A stretch of 64,000 nucleotides of DNA, taken from Paenibacillus_E oryzisoli_A (lineage in GTDB: Bacteria; Bacillota; Bacilli; Paenibacillales; NBRC-103111). Under the pieces are notes generated by a model. It made no database searches. It was not told the origin of the DNA and worked only from the letters and a program-made list of their open reading frames with translations. The position numbers were made by a program, and so were the translations under genes. Below, piece after piece: positions 55,303 through 64,000 of the stretch. The first letter of the stretch is position 1. Every line of letters starts with the position of its first letter. The stretch lies in NCBI RefSeq assembly GCF_050467285.1, contig NZ_JBCMUN010000004.1, positions 1 to 64,000 of the forward strand, written 5' to 3'.

Positions 55303-57816
55303 TTACATCAAATATTGCGGGTCCACGTCCACGGAAACCGTCAGCTTTTCTTTCGCCGAGCGCTCCTCGAACCAGGCCACCGTCTGCGAGACAATATCCG
55401 AAGCGACATCATCCCCACGATATTTTACCACGCATTGGAATCGATATCTATCTTTGATTCGGGAAATCGGCGATGCAACAGGCCCGAGGACATCCATATG
55501 AAAAAATTCCTCATCCGTCACCACGGGTGTAAACAAGTCCGTCTGCCTGGTCATGTACGGGCGCGCAATCTCTTTGAGCCGAGTCACAAACGCTTCCGCC
55601 ATCCGCACCAGCAAGGGTAGTTGCTCATGAGTAAACGTCACCAGAATGAGCCGCTGATACGGCGGATAGCCAAGATTTGCGCGCACATCGAGCTCCTGAT
55701 TGGCGAACGCGGTGTAATCGTGGCGGCTCGCATGCTGAATGCTGTAATGATCCGGTGTATATGTCTGCACGAACACTTCGCCCTGCTTTTCATGCCGTCC
55801 AGCCCGGCCCGCCACCTGCGTCAGCAATTGAAACGTCCGCTCCGCCGAACGAAAATCCGGGATATTCAGCACCGTATCCGCCGCAATCACCCCGACCAAG
55901 GTCACATCGGGAAAATCAAGCCCTTTGGCCACCATCTGCGTGCCGAGCAGCACGTCCGCCTGCTTGTCACGGAAGAGGGACAGCCACTTTTCGTGCGAGC
56001 CTTTTTCCGACGTTGTATCGACGTCCATGCGGATAACCCGGATGCCCGGAAAAATCTTGCTCAGTTCTTCCTCCACCCGCTGCGTTCCCGTGCCAAAATG
56101 GCGGATATGCTCCGACTGGCAGCTCGGACACTGCGTCACTTCCCGCTCCGCGTAGCCGCAATAATGGCAGCGCAGCATGCGCGAGCTTTGGTGGTACGTC
56201 AGCGAAATGTCGCAATGCGGACACTGGGCGACGTAGCCGCACGTCCGGCACATGACGAACGTCGCGTACCCCCGACGGTTGAGCAGCAAAACAATCTGTT
56301 CTTTCTTGTGTAACCGTTCTTCAATCGCTTTATACAGAGGCCTGGAGAACATCGAGCGGTTGCCGGTTTTGAGCTCCTCCCGCATATCCACGACCGTCAC
56401 CGGCGGCATCGGCCTGCTGGCCACACGTTCTGTCATCGTCAGCAATGTAAAAGGCGGCTTCGCCCGGTCTCGCCGGCGTCTCGTCAGCTCAAGCGTTTCG
56501 AGGGACGGCGTCGCCGAACCGAGCACGACCGCAGCGTTATGCCCTATGGCCCGCTGTACCGCCACCTCCCGGGTGTGATACTTCGGACTCTCTTCCTGCT
56601 TGTAGGACGATTCATGCTCCTCATCAATAATAATAAGACCGATTTGCGTAAAAGGGGCAAAAATCGCCGAACGCGCGCCGATCACGACCTTCACCTGCTT
56701 GCGGGTGATTTTGCGCCATTCGTCGTACCTTTCACCGTTCGACAGCCGGCTGTGCAGCACCGCGACCTGGTCGCCGAAGCGGCCCTTGAACCTCTCCACC
56801 ATTTGCGGCGTCAACGAAATTTCGGGCACGAGCACGATCGCTTCCTTGCCCATGTCTAATGCTTGCTGGATAGACTGCAAGTAAACCTCCGTCTTGCCGC
56901 TTCCCGTCACGCCATGCAGCAGAAACACTTCGTGCCGATCTTCCGCAACCGCTGCCTTGATCGGCGCAAACACGCGCGCTTGCTCTTCCGTCAGCGTAAG
57001 CGGCGTGGTCCGTTTGAACGAGCGCCCCGCGTACGGATCGCGCAGCACCTCCACCTCGCGCAGCTCGATCCAGCCGCGGTCGGCGAGGCTTTTTACCGTG
57101 GATGCGGAGATCTCCAGCGTCTCGATCAGCTCCGTCAGCCGGATGGCGTGCGGATGTTCCATGAGATAGCGCAGCACGGCTATCTGCTTGTTCGCTCTCG
57201 CCGGCAGCTCCGGCAGCGCATTTTCCAGCACGCTTAAGTCCTTGGGCGGGAATACAGTTAACGCCTTTTTCGTTGCCATCCGATCTTTCACCATCTGTAC
57301 TTCAGCCAGCACGCCGGCTTGCAGCAGCTCTTTGAGGAACGCGTCGCGCCCCGGAAACCTCTCCATCAGCCCCTCCATCGTAAGCGATGATTTGCTGTGT
57401 ACGAACTGCACGATCTCCTGCACATCGGACATGTGAAGCAAGGGGTTCTCGGCACTTTCCTCACCAACTGTTATGACCCGCTCATACTTCGCCTTGAGGG
57501 CGGCAGGCAGCATCGCTTGCAGCGCCGTCACCTCGTGGCACAAATACATGCGGGCGATCCACCGCCCCAGGCTCACAAGCTCCGGTGTCAGCGGCGGCAC
57601 CAAATCCAGCACGTGGCCGATCGGCTTAAGCCGCTTCGGATCGACATCCGTCTCGTCCGACAGTCCGACGACAAAACCTTGCAGCACGCGCGGGCCGAAC
57701 GGCACGCCGACGCGGCTGCCGACCTCCACCCAGCTCCGGAGTTCCTTCGGAACCGCATAGTCAAATGCCCGGTTCGTTTGCTTCGCCGGCACATCGACGA
57801 TCACTTTTGCGTACAT
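55303..57816 (-). CDS. priA: Primosomal replication restart helicase PriA
   Basis: 837-aa 3'-5' helicase that reloads the replisome at repaired forks. The N-terminal 3'-binding domain (VIVDVPAKQTNRAFDYAVP) and a winged helix precede the helicase motifs HGVTGSGKTEVYL, DEEHESSYKQ and GSATPS. An eight-Cys double zinc-binding insertion (CRTCGYVAQCPHCD, CHYC, CPSC) follows. The ATG at 57816 overlaps the coaBC stop (TGATG); a TTG one codon earlier is not needed. Next in line are the repeat element and def. Confidence 0.97.
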   Translation of the reverse strand: MYAKVIVDVPAKQTNRAFDYAVPKELRSWVEVGSRVGVPFGPRVLQGFVVGLSDETDVDPKRLKPIGHVLDLVPPLTPELVSLGRWIARMYLCHEVTALQAMLPAALKAKYERVITVGEESAENPLLHMSDVQEIVQFVHSKSSLTMEGLMERFPGRDAFLKELLQAGVLAEVQMVKDRMATKKALTVFPPKDLSVLENALPELPARANKQIAVLRYLMEHPHAIRLTELIETLEISASTVKSLADRGWIELREVEVLRDPYAGRSFKRTTPLTLTEEQARVFAPIKAAVAEDRHEVFLLHGVTGSGKTEVYLQSIQQALDMGKEAIVLVPEISLTPQMVERFKGRFGDQVAVLHSRLSNGERYDEWRKITRKQVKVVIGARSAIFAPFTQIGLIIIDEEHESSYKQEESPKYHTREVAVQRAIGHNAAVVLGSATPSLETLELTRRRRDRAKPPFTLLTMTERVASRPMPPVTVVDMREELKTGNRSMFSRPLYKAIEERLHKKEQIVLLLNRRGYATFVMCRTCGYVAQCPHCDISLTYHQSSRMLRCHYCGYAEREVTQCPSCQSEHIRHFGTGTQRVEEELSKIFPGIRVIRMDVDTTSEKGSHEKWLSLFRDKQADVLLGTQMVAKGLDFPDVTLVGVIAADTVLNIPDFRSAERTFQLLTQVAGRAGRHEKQGEVFVQTYTPDHYSIQHASRHDYTAFANQELDVRANLGYPPYQRLILVTFTHEQLPLLVRMAEAFVTRLKEIARPYMTRQTDLFTPVVTDEEFFHMDVLGPVASPISRIKDRYRFQCVVKYRGDDVASDIVSQTVAWFEERSAKEKLTVSVDVDPQYLM

Positions 57817-59036
57817 CAAGCATCCCCCACAGGGGTGAGCCGCTGCGCCGCAAGCTGCAGCAGCTCGCGCGCCACCTCCGATTTGCTGCGCAAGGACAGC
57901 GCCTGAACGAGACCGCTCCGGTCATAAATGCGGACGATATTCGTATCCGTGCCGAAACCCGCGCCATCTTGCGACACGTCGTTGCCGACGATGAGATCGC
58001 AGTTTTTGCGGTTCAGCTTGTCCATCGCATACGCGTCCAGATTCTCCGTCTCAGCGGCAAAGCCGATGACGAACTGATGTGTTTTGAGCGTACCGATCTC
58101 CTGCAAAATATCCGGATTCTTCACAAGCTGGAGCGTGAGCGTATCCGCCTTTTTCTTGATCTTCTGCAGGGCCGCTTCCGCCGGACGATAGTCCGCCACC
58201 GCCGCCGCTTTCACGACCACGTCCTGCGCGTCCAGACGCGACAGCACCGCTTCACGCATATCGAGCGCGGACTGCACGCGCACGAGCTGAACGCCGGCAG
58301 GCGCAGGCAGCGCGGTTGGGCCTGACACGAGCGTCACCTGTGCACCCAAGCGCACGGCTTCCTCAGCGATGGCATAGCCCATTTTGCCCGACGAATCATT
58401 GGTCAAATAGCGAACCGGATCCAGGCGCTCGACCGTGCCGCCCGCCGTCACCAACACGCGCTTGCCCGCAAGAGGCTTCGTCTCGCCTGCAAAAAACCGT
58501 TCCACCGCGGCAAAAATTTCCTCCGGCTCCGCCAGACGGCCTTTGCCGACATACCCGCAGGCGAGCTGACCCTCGCCAGGCTCGATAAACCGAACACCGC
58601 GGCTCGCCAGCGTCTGCATATTCGCCTGTACAGCGGGATTGGCGTACATATGCACATTCATCGCCGGCGCCACCCAGATCGGCGCTTCCGTCGCCAGCAG
58701 CGTCGTGCTCAGCATATCGTCGCCGAGCCCCAGCGCCAGCTTGCCAATCATATTCGCCGTCGCCGGCGCGATCAGTACAAGATCCGCGCTGTCCGCCAAG
58801 TTAATGTGGGAGACGACGGACGGATCCTTTTCATCGAACGTATCGACGAACACGTGATGACGGGACAGCGTCTGGAACGTCAGCGGCGCGACAAACTGCA
58901 CGGCGGATTCAGTCATGATGACCCGAACCACCGCGCCGGCCTGCGTCAATTTGCTCGTCAGTGCAGCCGCCTTATACGCCGCGATGCCGCCGCATACGCC
59001 GAGTACGATCGTTTTGCCTTGCAAAGCAACACTCAT
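57816..59036 (-). CDS. coaBC: Bifunctional phosphopantothenoylcysteine decarboxylase/synthetase
   Basis: 406-aa CoA-pathway enzyme. The N-terminal flavin decarboxylase CoaC (IVLGVCGGIAAYKA, APAMNVHMYANP with the catalytic region, CGYVGKGRL) is fused to the C-terminal synthetase CoaB (TAGGTVERLDPVRYLTND, KAAAVADYRP, NDVSQDGAGFG). AAAGGGGAGTCCCC precedes the ATG. A terminator lies between it and rpoZ. Confidence 0.97.
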   Translation of the reverse strand: MSVALQGKTIVLGVCGGIAAYKAAALTSKLTQAGAVVRVIMTESAVQFVAPLTFQTLSRHHVFVDTFDEKDPSVVSHINLADSADLVLIAPATANMIGKLALGLGDDMLSTTLLATEAPIWVAPAMNVHMYANPAVQANMQTLASRGVRFIEPGEGQLACGYVGKGRLAEPEEIFAAVERFFAGETKPLAGKRVLVTAGGTVERLDPVRYLTNDSSGKMGYAIAEEAVRLGAQVTLVSGPTALPAPAGVQLVRVQSALDMREAVLSRLDAQDVVVKAAAVADYRPAEAALQKIKKKADTLTLQLVKNPDILQEIGTLKTHQFVIGFAAETENLDAYAMDKLNRKNCDLIVGNDVSQDGAGFGTDTNIVRIYDRSGLVQALSLRSKSEVARELLQLAAQRLTPVGDA

Positions 59037-59072
59037 GGGGACTCCCCTTTCTACTTTTATCCATCAAATTGA

Positions 59073-59100
59073 GAAAAAAATAACAACCACGAGGGTTGTT
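59073..59100 (-). terminator. Terminator/attenuator between rpoZ and coaBC
   Basis: On the minus strand AACAACC-CTCGT-GGTTGTT is followed by ATTTTTTT, right after the rpoZ stop. Confidence 0.8.
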
Positions 59101-59112
59101 GGAAAAATGGGT

Positions 59113-59331
59113 TTATTTCTCATTGCTCTCAGACGGATCAATTTTCTCGTATCCAATGTAACGACCGTACAGCTCTTCCAGAGCAAAACCGACTTGTTTG
59201 TGCGCCTTATGGCCTTTCAAATCGGATTTAGCGCCGTCACGCAGGGATCTAGCACGCTTGGAAGCCGCAACCACCAAGGAATATTTGCTGTCCACAATGT
59301 CCAGCAGTTTATCGATTGAAGGGTATAGCAT
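59113..59331 (-). CDS. rpoZ: RNA polymerase omega subunit
   Basis: 72-aa subunit that supports assembly of beta-prime. MLYPSIDKLLDIVDSKYSLV and the following ASKRARSLRDGA are family-specific. GAGGTGAAATAA precedes the ATG, which follows the gmk stop directly. The gmk-rpoZ pair is widely conserved; omega binds ppGpp in some bacteria and Gmk is a ppGpp target. Confidence 0.96.
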   Translation of the reverse strand: MLYPSIDKLLDIVDSKYSLVVAASKRARSLRDGAKSDLKGHKAHKQVGFALEELYGRYIGYEKIDPSESNEK

Positions 59332-59970
59332 TTATTTCACCTCGTTTATCCATTGTACGACTTTGGGGAACATTCGGTCTTTCTTGCAATGCTCAGCCGC
59401 CAAAATCGCTTGAATCTTCGAACAAGCCTTCTCGACGTGATCATTCACAATCGCATAATCATAATGCTCCATTAAACGAATTTCGTCAAGCGCCACCGAC
59501 ATCCGGCTGCGAATGACATCGTCCGTCTCCGTGCCGCGCGTCACAATGCGGTTCTCCAACTCATCGAGCGAAGGAGGCAGCAGGAAGATGAACACGCCTT
59601 CCGGAAACTTCTGCTTCACCTGCAGCGCACCCTGAACTTCAATCTCCAGGATGACGTCCTTGCCGGCCCGCAGCGTATCTTCAACGAAACGTCGTGGCGT
59701 CCCGTAGAAATTCCCTACGTATTCCGCCCATTCCAGCACTTCGTCGGTATCGATCATCTGCTGGAACTGTTCGCGGGTTTTGAAAAAATAGTTCACACCA
59801 TCGACTTCACCCTGGCGCGGAGAGCGCGTCGTCGCCGAAACGGAATATACAATGTCCGGCGCGCATTTGCGCAGAGCCGCACATACCGTTCCTTTCCCGA
59901 CCCCAGAAGGACCGGAGAGCACAATCAGAATCCCTCTCTCACGCTCAAGCGTGTTCGTATTACTCGTCAT
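59332..59970 (-). CDS. gmk: Guanylate kinase
   Basis: 212-aa kinase converting GMP to GDP. The P-loop LSGPSGVGKGTV and the GMP-binding region SATTRSPRQGEVDGVNYFF are intact. Of two close in-frame ATGs, the one at 59970 is 9 bases from AAGG and is preferred to 59976. It overlaps the end of remA by 11 bases. Confidence 0.96.
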   Translation of the reverse strand: MTSNTNTLERERGILIVLSGPSGVGKGTVCAALRKCAPDIVYSVSATTRSPRQGEVDGVNYFFKTREQFQQMIDTDEVLEWAEYVGNFYGTPRRFVEDTLRAGKDVILEIEVQGALQVKQKFPEGVFIFLLPPSLDELENRIVTRGTETDDVIRSRMSVALDEIRLMEHYDYAIVNDHVEKACSKIQAILAAEHCKKDRMFPKVVQWINEVK

Positions 59971-60220
59971 GATCATCGTCCTTATTCGAAAGTCTATGCG
60001 CTACCGTCTCTGGCTGTACGGCCGATAAAATCACATGATCGCTGTCCGTGATAATAACAGCCCGGGTTCTTCTACCATATGTAGCGTCAATCAGCATGTG
60101 ACGATCACGCGCCTCTTGAATGATTCTCTTGATCGGAGCCGACTCGGGGCTGACGATCGAGATAATGCGGTTCGCCGATACGATGTTGCCGAACCCAATA
60201 TTGATTAATTTGATAGCCAT
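59960..60220 (-). CDS. remA: Extracellular matrix regulatory protein RemA (DUF370)
   Basis: 86-aa DNA-binding protein. In B. subtilis RemA forms ring-like oligomers that activate biofilm-matrix and osmoprotection genes. IKLINIGFGNIVSANRIISI, then PIKRIIQEARDR and YGRRTRAVIITDSDHVILS, match the family throughout. GAGGAGGAAGTCTAG precedes the ATG. The yicC-remA-gmk-rpoZ order is shared with B. subtilis. Confidence 0.95.
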   Translation of the reverse strand: MAIKLINIGFGNIVSANRIISIVSPESAPIKRIIQEARDRHMLIDATYGRRTRAVIITDSDHVILSAVQPETVAHRLSNKDDDHDE

Positions 60221-60254
60221 CTAGACTTCCTCCTCGCGAAGCGCTGCAGCAGCC

Positions 60255-61139
60255 TCACTCGATATTCTGTATTTGTTCTCTCATCTTCTCAAGCTCCGCT
60301 TTCATCGCGATGACCTTCGCCGCAAACTCCGCATGACTCGATTTGGAACCGATCGTGTTGACTTCACGGTTCATCTCCTGAATCAGGAAATCCAGCTTGC
60401 GCCCGACAGGCTCCGGATCCGTCAACAAAGCGTCGCACTGTCCGAAATGGCTTCGCAGCCGCGTCAGCTCTTCGTCGACATTCGCCCGATCGGCAAACAT
60501 GGCAATTTCCGTCGCCAGACGCTGCTCATCCGCGCTTAAACCATCCGCCATCAGCGCTTGAATACGGCTTGTCATTCTCGCTGCGTATTCCTGGACGGCC
60601 ATCGGCGCCAATTGCTCCAACTCCGCGTGGATTCGCCTTAGTTCCTGTAACCGGTCGCGAATATCCTGTGCCAAAAAAGCGCCTTCCCGCTGCCGCATCG
60701 TTGCAAGGCAATCCCCTGCTTCCCGTAAGCAAGCGCAAAGCTCGCGTTCCAACGCCTCATCCGGCTCTTCGCGCAGTTCTTTCACTTGCAGCAAGTCGGG
60801 AATTCGCATCAAATCCAGCAGGCCAAGCTCCTCCTGGAACCCATAGCGCTGCTTTAGCTGCTGCGCCGCTTCCAAGTAGGCGTCTGCCAGTTCCATATTC
60901 ACGGTGACGCCCTTCGGGGAAGCCGCCTCACGTTCCGCTGTAATAAAAATGTCGACTCGTCCCCGTTTTACAGCCTGCAGCACCGTTTTCTTCAGCGCGT
61001 CCTCAAATACAGTCCATTCCTTCGGCATTCGAATTGACACTTCACAATACCTATGATTGACCGATTTGACATCGATAAACACGTTGTATCCCGCAAAAGA
61101 ACGATTCGCTTGCCCGAATCCGGTCATACTGCAAATCAT
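60255..61139 (-). CDS. yicC: YicC/YloC family endoribonuclease
   Basis: 294-aa protein. The N-terminal ICSMTGFGQANRSF and SVNHRYCEVSIRMP and the C-terminal DUF1732 block (DFLIQEMNREVNTIGSKSSH) are typical. E. coli YicC and B. subtilis YloC have endoribonuclease activity. The start at 61139 has GGATGTGATT 4 bases upstream and agrees with the family; a GTG at 61148 is an alternative. Confidence 0.93.
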   Translation of the reverse strand: MICSMTGFGQANRSFAGYNVFIDVKSVNHRYCEVSIRMPKEWTVFEDALKKTVLQAVKRGRVDIFITAEREAASPKGVTVNMELADAYLEAAQQLKQRYGFQEELGLLDLMRIPDLLQVKELREEPDEALERELCACLREAGDCLATMRQREGAFLAQDIRDRLQELRRIHAELEQLAPMAVQEYAARMTSRIQALMADGLSADEQRLATEIAMFADRANVDEELTRLRSHFGQCDALLTDPEPVGRKLDFLIQEMNREVNTIGSKSSHAEFAAKVIAMKAELEKMREQIQNIE

Positions 61140-61168
61140 TCCAATCACATCCGTTATCCTATTTTAAT

Positions 61169-63046
61169 TCATTTTGAAAGTGGGTACAAGTGGAAATCAT
61201 GGCGATTCGACTTTTCCCAGACATACTTCGTCAGATCTACGCACATTTCATAGGCCAAAAATGGCGTCATCAGGTAGATGCCGTTGAAATACTGCATCGC
61301 CGTATCGAGCAGTTCCTTCGCAATTTCGACACCCATCGCGCGGCCTTCGGGACCTTTGAGCCCGCTCATGCGTTTACGTACATCATCCGATAAACGGATT
61401 CCCGGGACCTCATTGTGCAGATACTCAGCATTCCCCTCGCTGGCAAGCGGCATAAAACCAATGAAAATCGGCACATTCAAATGCTTCGTAGTTTCATAGA
61501 TTTCCTCAATCAGCTTTGCGTCGTACACGGGTTGGGTCATAATGTAATCTGCCCCAGCCTCGATTTTTCGCTCCAATCGCTGCACGGCTTTATCCAAATG
61601 TTTCACATTGGGGTTGAATGCTGCGCCGATCACAAAATTCGACTTTTGCTTGAGCGGCTTGCCGGAGAAGGCAATGCCTTCGTTCAGCTGTTTGATCATC
61701 CGAATGATCTCGAAAGAGGTCAAGTCGTACACAGAGCTGGATCCCGGCAAATCGCCGAACTTGGCGGGGTCGCCGGTCACAGCGAGCACGTGGTCGATGC
61801 CGAGCGCGTGCAAGCCCATGAGGTGGGACTGCGTCCCGATCATGTTGCGGTCGCGGCACGCGATATGAATGAGCGGACGCGCGCCCAGCTTGTCCTGCAC
61901 GAGGTAGCCGAGGGCGAGGTTGCTCATGCGCGTCACCGCCAGTGAGTTGTCGGCCATCGTAATGGCGTCGACGTGCGCGTCCTGCAGGGCCTTTGAGCCC
62001 TGCATAAATTTGTTAATGTCGAGATCCTTCGGAGGATCCAGCTCGACAATGACGGTTTTGCGCTGCTTGACGATGTCCAGCAGCGTCGGGGCCGCCGGCG
62101 GCGCAGGCTGGGCCGGCGCCGGTTCGCTTACGCGCACGACTTCGGTCGGCGCGCCCTCTGTCGTCCCGGGTGCCGCCGGGACGTAGCCCTGCAGCGCCTT
62201 CGCAACCGCTGCGATATGCTCCGGCGTCGTGCCGCAGCAGCCGCCGATCAGACGCGCGCCGAGGTCGGCGAAGCGCCGTGCGCACTCGGCGAAGTACTTC
62301 GGCGTCGCCGCATACGTATACTGCCCGTCGACATAGTCGGGCAAGCCCGCGTTCGGGAACGCCGAGAACGGCACGCCGAGATCGTTAGGCAGCTTCTCCA
62401 TCGAGCGGAGAATCCCGTTCGGGCCGACGCGACAGTTGAAGCCGATGACGTCAGCACCGCCGTCGCGCAGGCGAAGGAACGCCTCCGGCAGCGGCACGCC
62501 GTCCTGTGTGCTGCCTGTCCCTTCGTTGGCGAACTGGCAGATGACCGGCAGCGAGCTCATGCTGCGGATAATGCTCAGCGCGAGCTGCAGCTCTTCCAGA
62601 TCGTAAAACGTCTCAAGCAGCAGCCCGTCCACCGGCGAGTCCAGCAAAATGCCGATCTGCTCACGCAGTGCCGCTTCGACGTCCGCCGTGCGGACGTTTT
62701 TCCGCTTGCCTGCGCGGATCGAGCCGATCGCACCGACGACATACGCGTTGTCGCCGACCGCTTTTCTCGCCAGCTCTACGCCTGCCCGGTTAATCGCTTC
62801 CACATCGCTCTCCAGCCCGTATTTCGACAATTTCTCCCGGTTGGCCGAGAACGTATTCGTTTCAATCAGTCGAGCGCCCGCCTCATAATACCGGCGATGC
62901 ACCTCCGACACCGTCTCGGGACGCAGCAAATTCAGCTCCTCATACGAAATGCCCACGGGAAAGCCCATTTGGTACAAGTAAGTCCCCATTGCTCCGTCGC
63001 CGGTAATGATTTCCTGCTGCAGCGCGGAACGAAGATCCGTCTTCAT
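61169..63046 (-). CDS. Bifunctional homocysteine S-methyltransferase / 5,10-methylene-THF reductase (YitJ-type)
   Basis: 625-aa fusion. Residues ~1-300 are a zinc homocysteine methyltransferase barrel (DGAMGTYLYQ, GFNCRVGPNG with one Cys ligand, GGCCGTTPEH with the other two). A ~45-residue Pro/Ala linker follows. Residues ~345-625 are the FAD-dependent MetF domain (IVELDPPKDLDI, LAVTGDPAKFGD, DYIMTQPVYD). It channels methyl-THF production and homocysteine methylation for methionine synthesis. GGAGGATGATAGG sets the ATG at 63046. No S-box riboswitch is visible in the 82 bases upstream, so it is probably read from the dapF side. Confidence 0.95.
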   Translation of the reverse strand: MKTDLRSALQQEIITGDGAMGTYLYQMGFPVGISYEELNLLRPETVSEVHRRYYEAGARLIETNTFSANREKLSKYGLESDVEAINRAGVELARKAVGDNAYVVGAIGSIRAGKRKNVRTADVEAALREQIGILLDSPVDGLLLETFYDLEELQLALSIIRSMSSLPVICQFANEGTGSTQDGVPLPEAFLRLRDGGADVIGFNCRVGPNGILRSMEKLPNDLGVPFSAFPNAGLPDYVDGQYTYAATPKYFAECARRFADLGARLIGGCCGTTPEHIAAVAKALQGYVPAAPGTTEGAPTEVVRVSEPAPAQPAPPAAPTLLDIVKQRKTVIVELDPPKDLDINKFMQGSKALQDAHVDAITMADNSLAVTRMSNLALGYLVQDKLGARPLIHIACRDRNMIGTQSHLMGLHALGIDHVLAVTGDPAKFGDLPGSSSVYDLTSFEIIRMIKQLNEGIAFSGKPLKQKSNFVIGAAFNPNVKHLDKAVQRLERKIEAGADYIMTQPVYDAKLIEEIYETTKHLNVPIFIGFMPLASEGNAEYLHNEVPGIRLSDDVRKRMSGLKGPEGRAMGVEIAKELLDTAMQYFNGIYLMTPFLAYEMCVDLTKYVWEKSNRHDFHLYPLSK

Positions 63047-63128
63047 CCTATCATCCTCCATCTCCCCGGCATCTAAACCTGCCTTTAGCGAAAAATATAC
63101 ATCGCACATCCATCGTCCCGCTACAAAT

Positions 63129-63971
63129 TTATGCCAATTCCGGAATCGTCCCCGTAAACACTTCTTCCGCAGGTCCAGTCATATATACGCGGTTATCCGC
63201 TTCGTTCCAGGAAATGAACAGCTCTCCGCCCTTCAGCGATACGATAGAATCGCGGTCGGAGTACCCATTAAGCACGGAAGCGACGAGCGTTGCGCAAGCG
63301 CCGGTGCCGCAAGCCAGCGTAGGGCCTGCTCCGCGCTCCCAGACGCGCATATCGGTATACGCCCGGTTCTGCACCGTGGCGAACTCCACGTTCGTTCTAC
63401 GCGGAAACATCGGATGCGTCTCCAGCTTCGGCCCCCACGCCGCAAGGTCAAATTGGATCGCATCGTCCACATAAATGACGCAGTGCGGGTTGCCCATGGA
63501 AACGGCTGTGAACGTGAACGTCATGCCATCCACTTCAATGGGATACTGCACGACCCGGTCGCTGTCGATCGTCGTCGGCACCTGCAAGCCTTGCAAAATC
63601 GGCTCGCCCATGTCGACGCGCGCGGTCATGACTTTGCCGTCCTTCACCTGTACTTCGATCTTTTGCACGCCGGCCCCGATCGTTTCAATCGTAATGTCAG
63701 TCGAATCTACCAATTTGTGATCGTACACATATTTGGAAACGCAGCGCACCGCATTGCCGCATTGCTCGGCCTCGGAACCATCCGCGTTGATAATGCGCAT
63801 TTGAAAATCCGCCTTCTCGGAAGGCAAAATAAAGACGACGCCGTCAGCGCCGATGCTGAAATTGCGGTTGCACAGCCGAATGGCAAGCTGATCCGCCCCA
63901 GCCGGCAGCTCTTGCTCACCGTACACGACGATGAAATCGTTGCCTAAGCCATGCATTTTCGTAAAATTCAT
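63129..63971 (-). CDS. dapF: Diaminopimelate epimerase
   Basis: 280-aa cofactor-independent racemase converting LL-DAP to meso-DAP for lysine and peptidoglycan. The two catalytic cysteines are in AEQCGNAVR and LACGTGAC. The start MNFTKMHGLGNDF at 63971 has GAGGTGCGTTCAG; the frame extends five codons further without support. It lies upstream of the methyltransferase/reductase gene. Its promoter is outside the window. Confidence 0.97.
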   Translation of the reverse strand: MNFTKMHGLGNDFIVVYGEQELPAGADQLAIRLCNRNFSIGADGVVFILPSEKADFQMRIINADGSEAEQCGNAVRCVSKYVYDHKLVDSTDITIETIGAGVQKIEVQVKDGKVMTARVDMGEPILQGLQVPTTIDSDRVVQYPIEVDGMTFTFTAVSMGNPHCVIYVDDAIQFDLAAWGPKLETHPMFPRRTNVEFATVQNRAYTDMRVWERGAGPTLACGTGACATLVASVLNGYSDRDSIVSLKGGELFISWNEADNRVYMTGPAEEVFTGTIPELA

Positions 63972-64000
63972 CTGAACGCACCTCATCCACCTACGGTTTA

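Noticed and set aside
63047..63128. S-box or other riboswitch upstream of the methionine-synthesis fusion gene
   Set aside because: Only 82 bases separate it from dapF, too short for an S-box, and no terminator/antiterminator pair is visible.

Overview
The window is chromosomal DNA from an endospore-forming, low-to-mid G+C Gram-positive bacterium, most likely a member of the Paenibacillaceae (Paenibacillus-like). The evidence is the Bacillus-type order of housekeeping genes, the sporulation genes spoVM, ylbJ and a spoVIF-like gene, strong AGGAGG-type ribosome binding sites, FapR- and LexA-type operators of the Bacillus consensus, and frequent GTG/TTG starts. Nearly all genes lie on the minus strand, so transcription runs from high to low coordinates.

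Reading in the direction of transcription, 63.97-39.7 kb carries dapF, a fused homocysteine methyltransferase/MTHF reductase, yicC, remA, gmk, rpoZ, coaBC, priA, def, fmt, rsmB, rlmN, prpC, prkC, rsgA, rpe, a small membrane protein, spoVM, the divergent rpmB, then yloU, fakA (yloV), degV and recG. The order follows the B. subtilis yloC-recG region. In B. subtilis, recG is followed directly by fapR. Here about 20 kb lies between them.

That 39.6-19.4 kb interval is the accessory part. It holds a DUF1294 gene, a spoVIF-like gene, an SOS cassette (Y-family polymerase flanked by two paralogous small proteins, behind tandem LexA boxes), an SRAP gene, a metallophosphoesterase, an unrecognised gene, a His-rich CobW GTPase with a Zur-like Fur regulator (zinc homeostasis), a polysaccharide deacetylase lipoprotein, small membrane proteins, an unusual FtsH-like protease, a CBO0543-type membrane protein and a stalk-domain lipoprotein. 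It also holds a two-gene unit made of a protein with the GNRAV-type N-terminal motif of contractile-injection-system cargo and a YbjN/CesT-like putative chaperone. I consider this pair the best candidate for an undescribed system. The conserved rsmD-coaD / ylbJ / ylbL / yceD-rpmF group closes the interval.

From 19.3 to 1 kb runs the classical lipid-to-translation region: fapR (with a FapR operator), plsX, fabH, fabD, fabG, acpP, fabF, rnc, smc, ftsY, ylxM, ffh, rpsP, khpA, rimM, trmD, rplS, lepB, rbgA, rnhB, and the start of an Ala/Pro-rich protein cut by the window edge. Lipid metabolism links both halves: FakA and DegV (FakB type) phosphorylate exogenous fatty acids to acyl-phosphate, the same intermediate that PlsX makes from acyl-ACP. 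SRP (Ffh, FtsY, YlxM), signal peptidase and ribosome-maturation factors (RbgA, RimM, RsgA, RsmD, RsmB, RlmN, RNase III) form the translation/export theme.

Intergenic repeats are conspicuous. There is an array of four CCTGC..GCAGG hairpins (51.67-51.85 kb), a ~173-bp element with terminal inverted repeats (55.1-55.28 kb) and a GTGTCTGAA..GGGGCAT motif found in two places. No tRNA, rRNA, CRISPR array or insertion-sequence transposase was seen.
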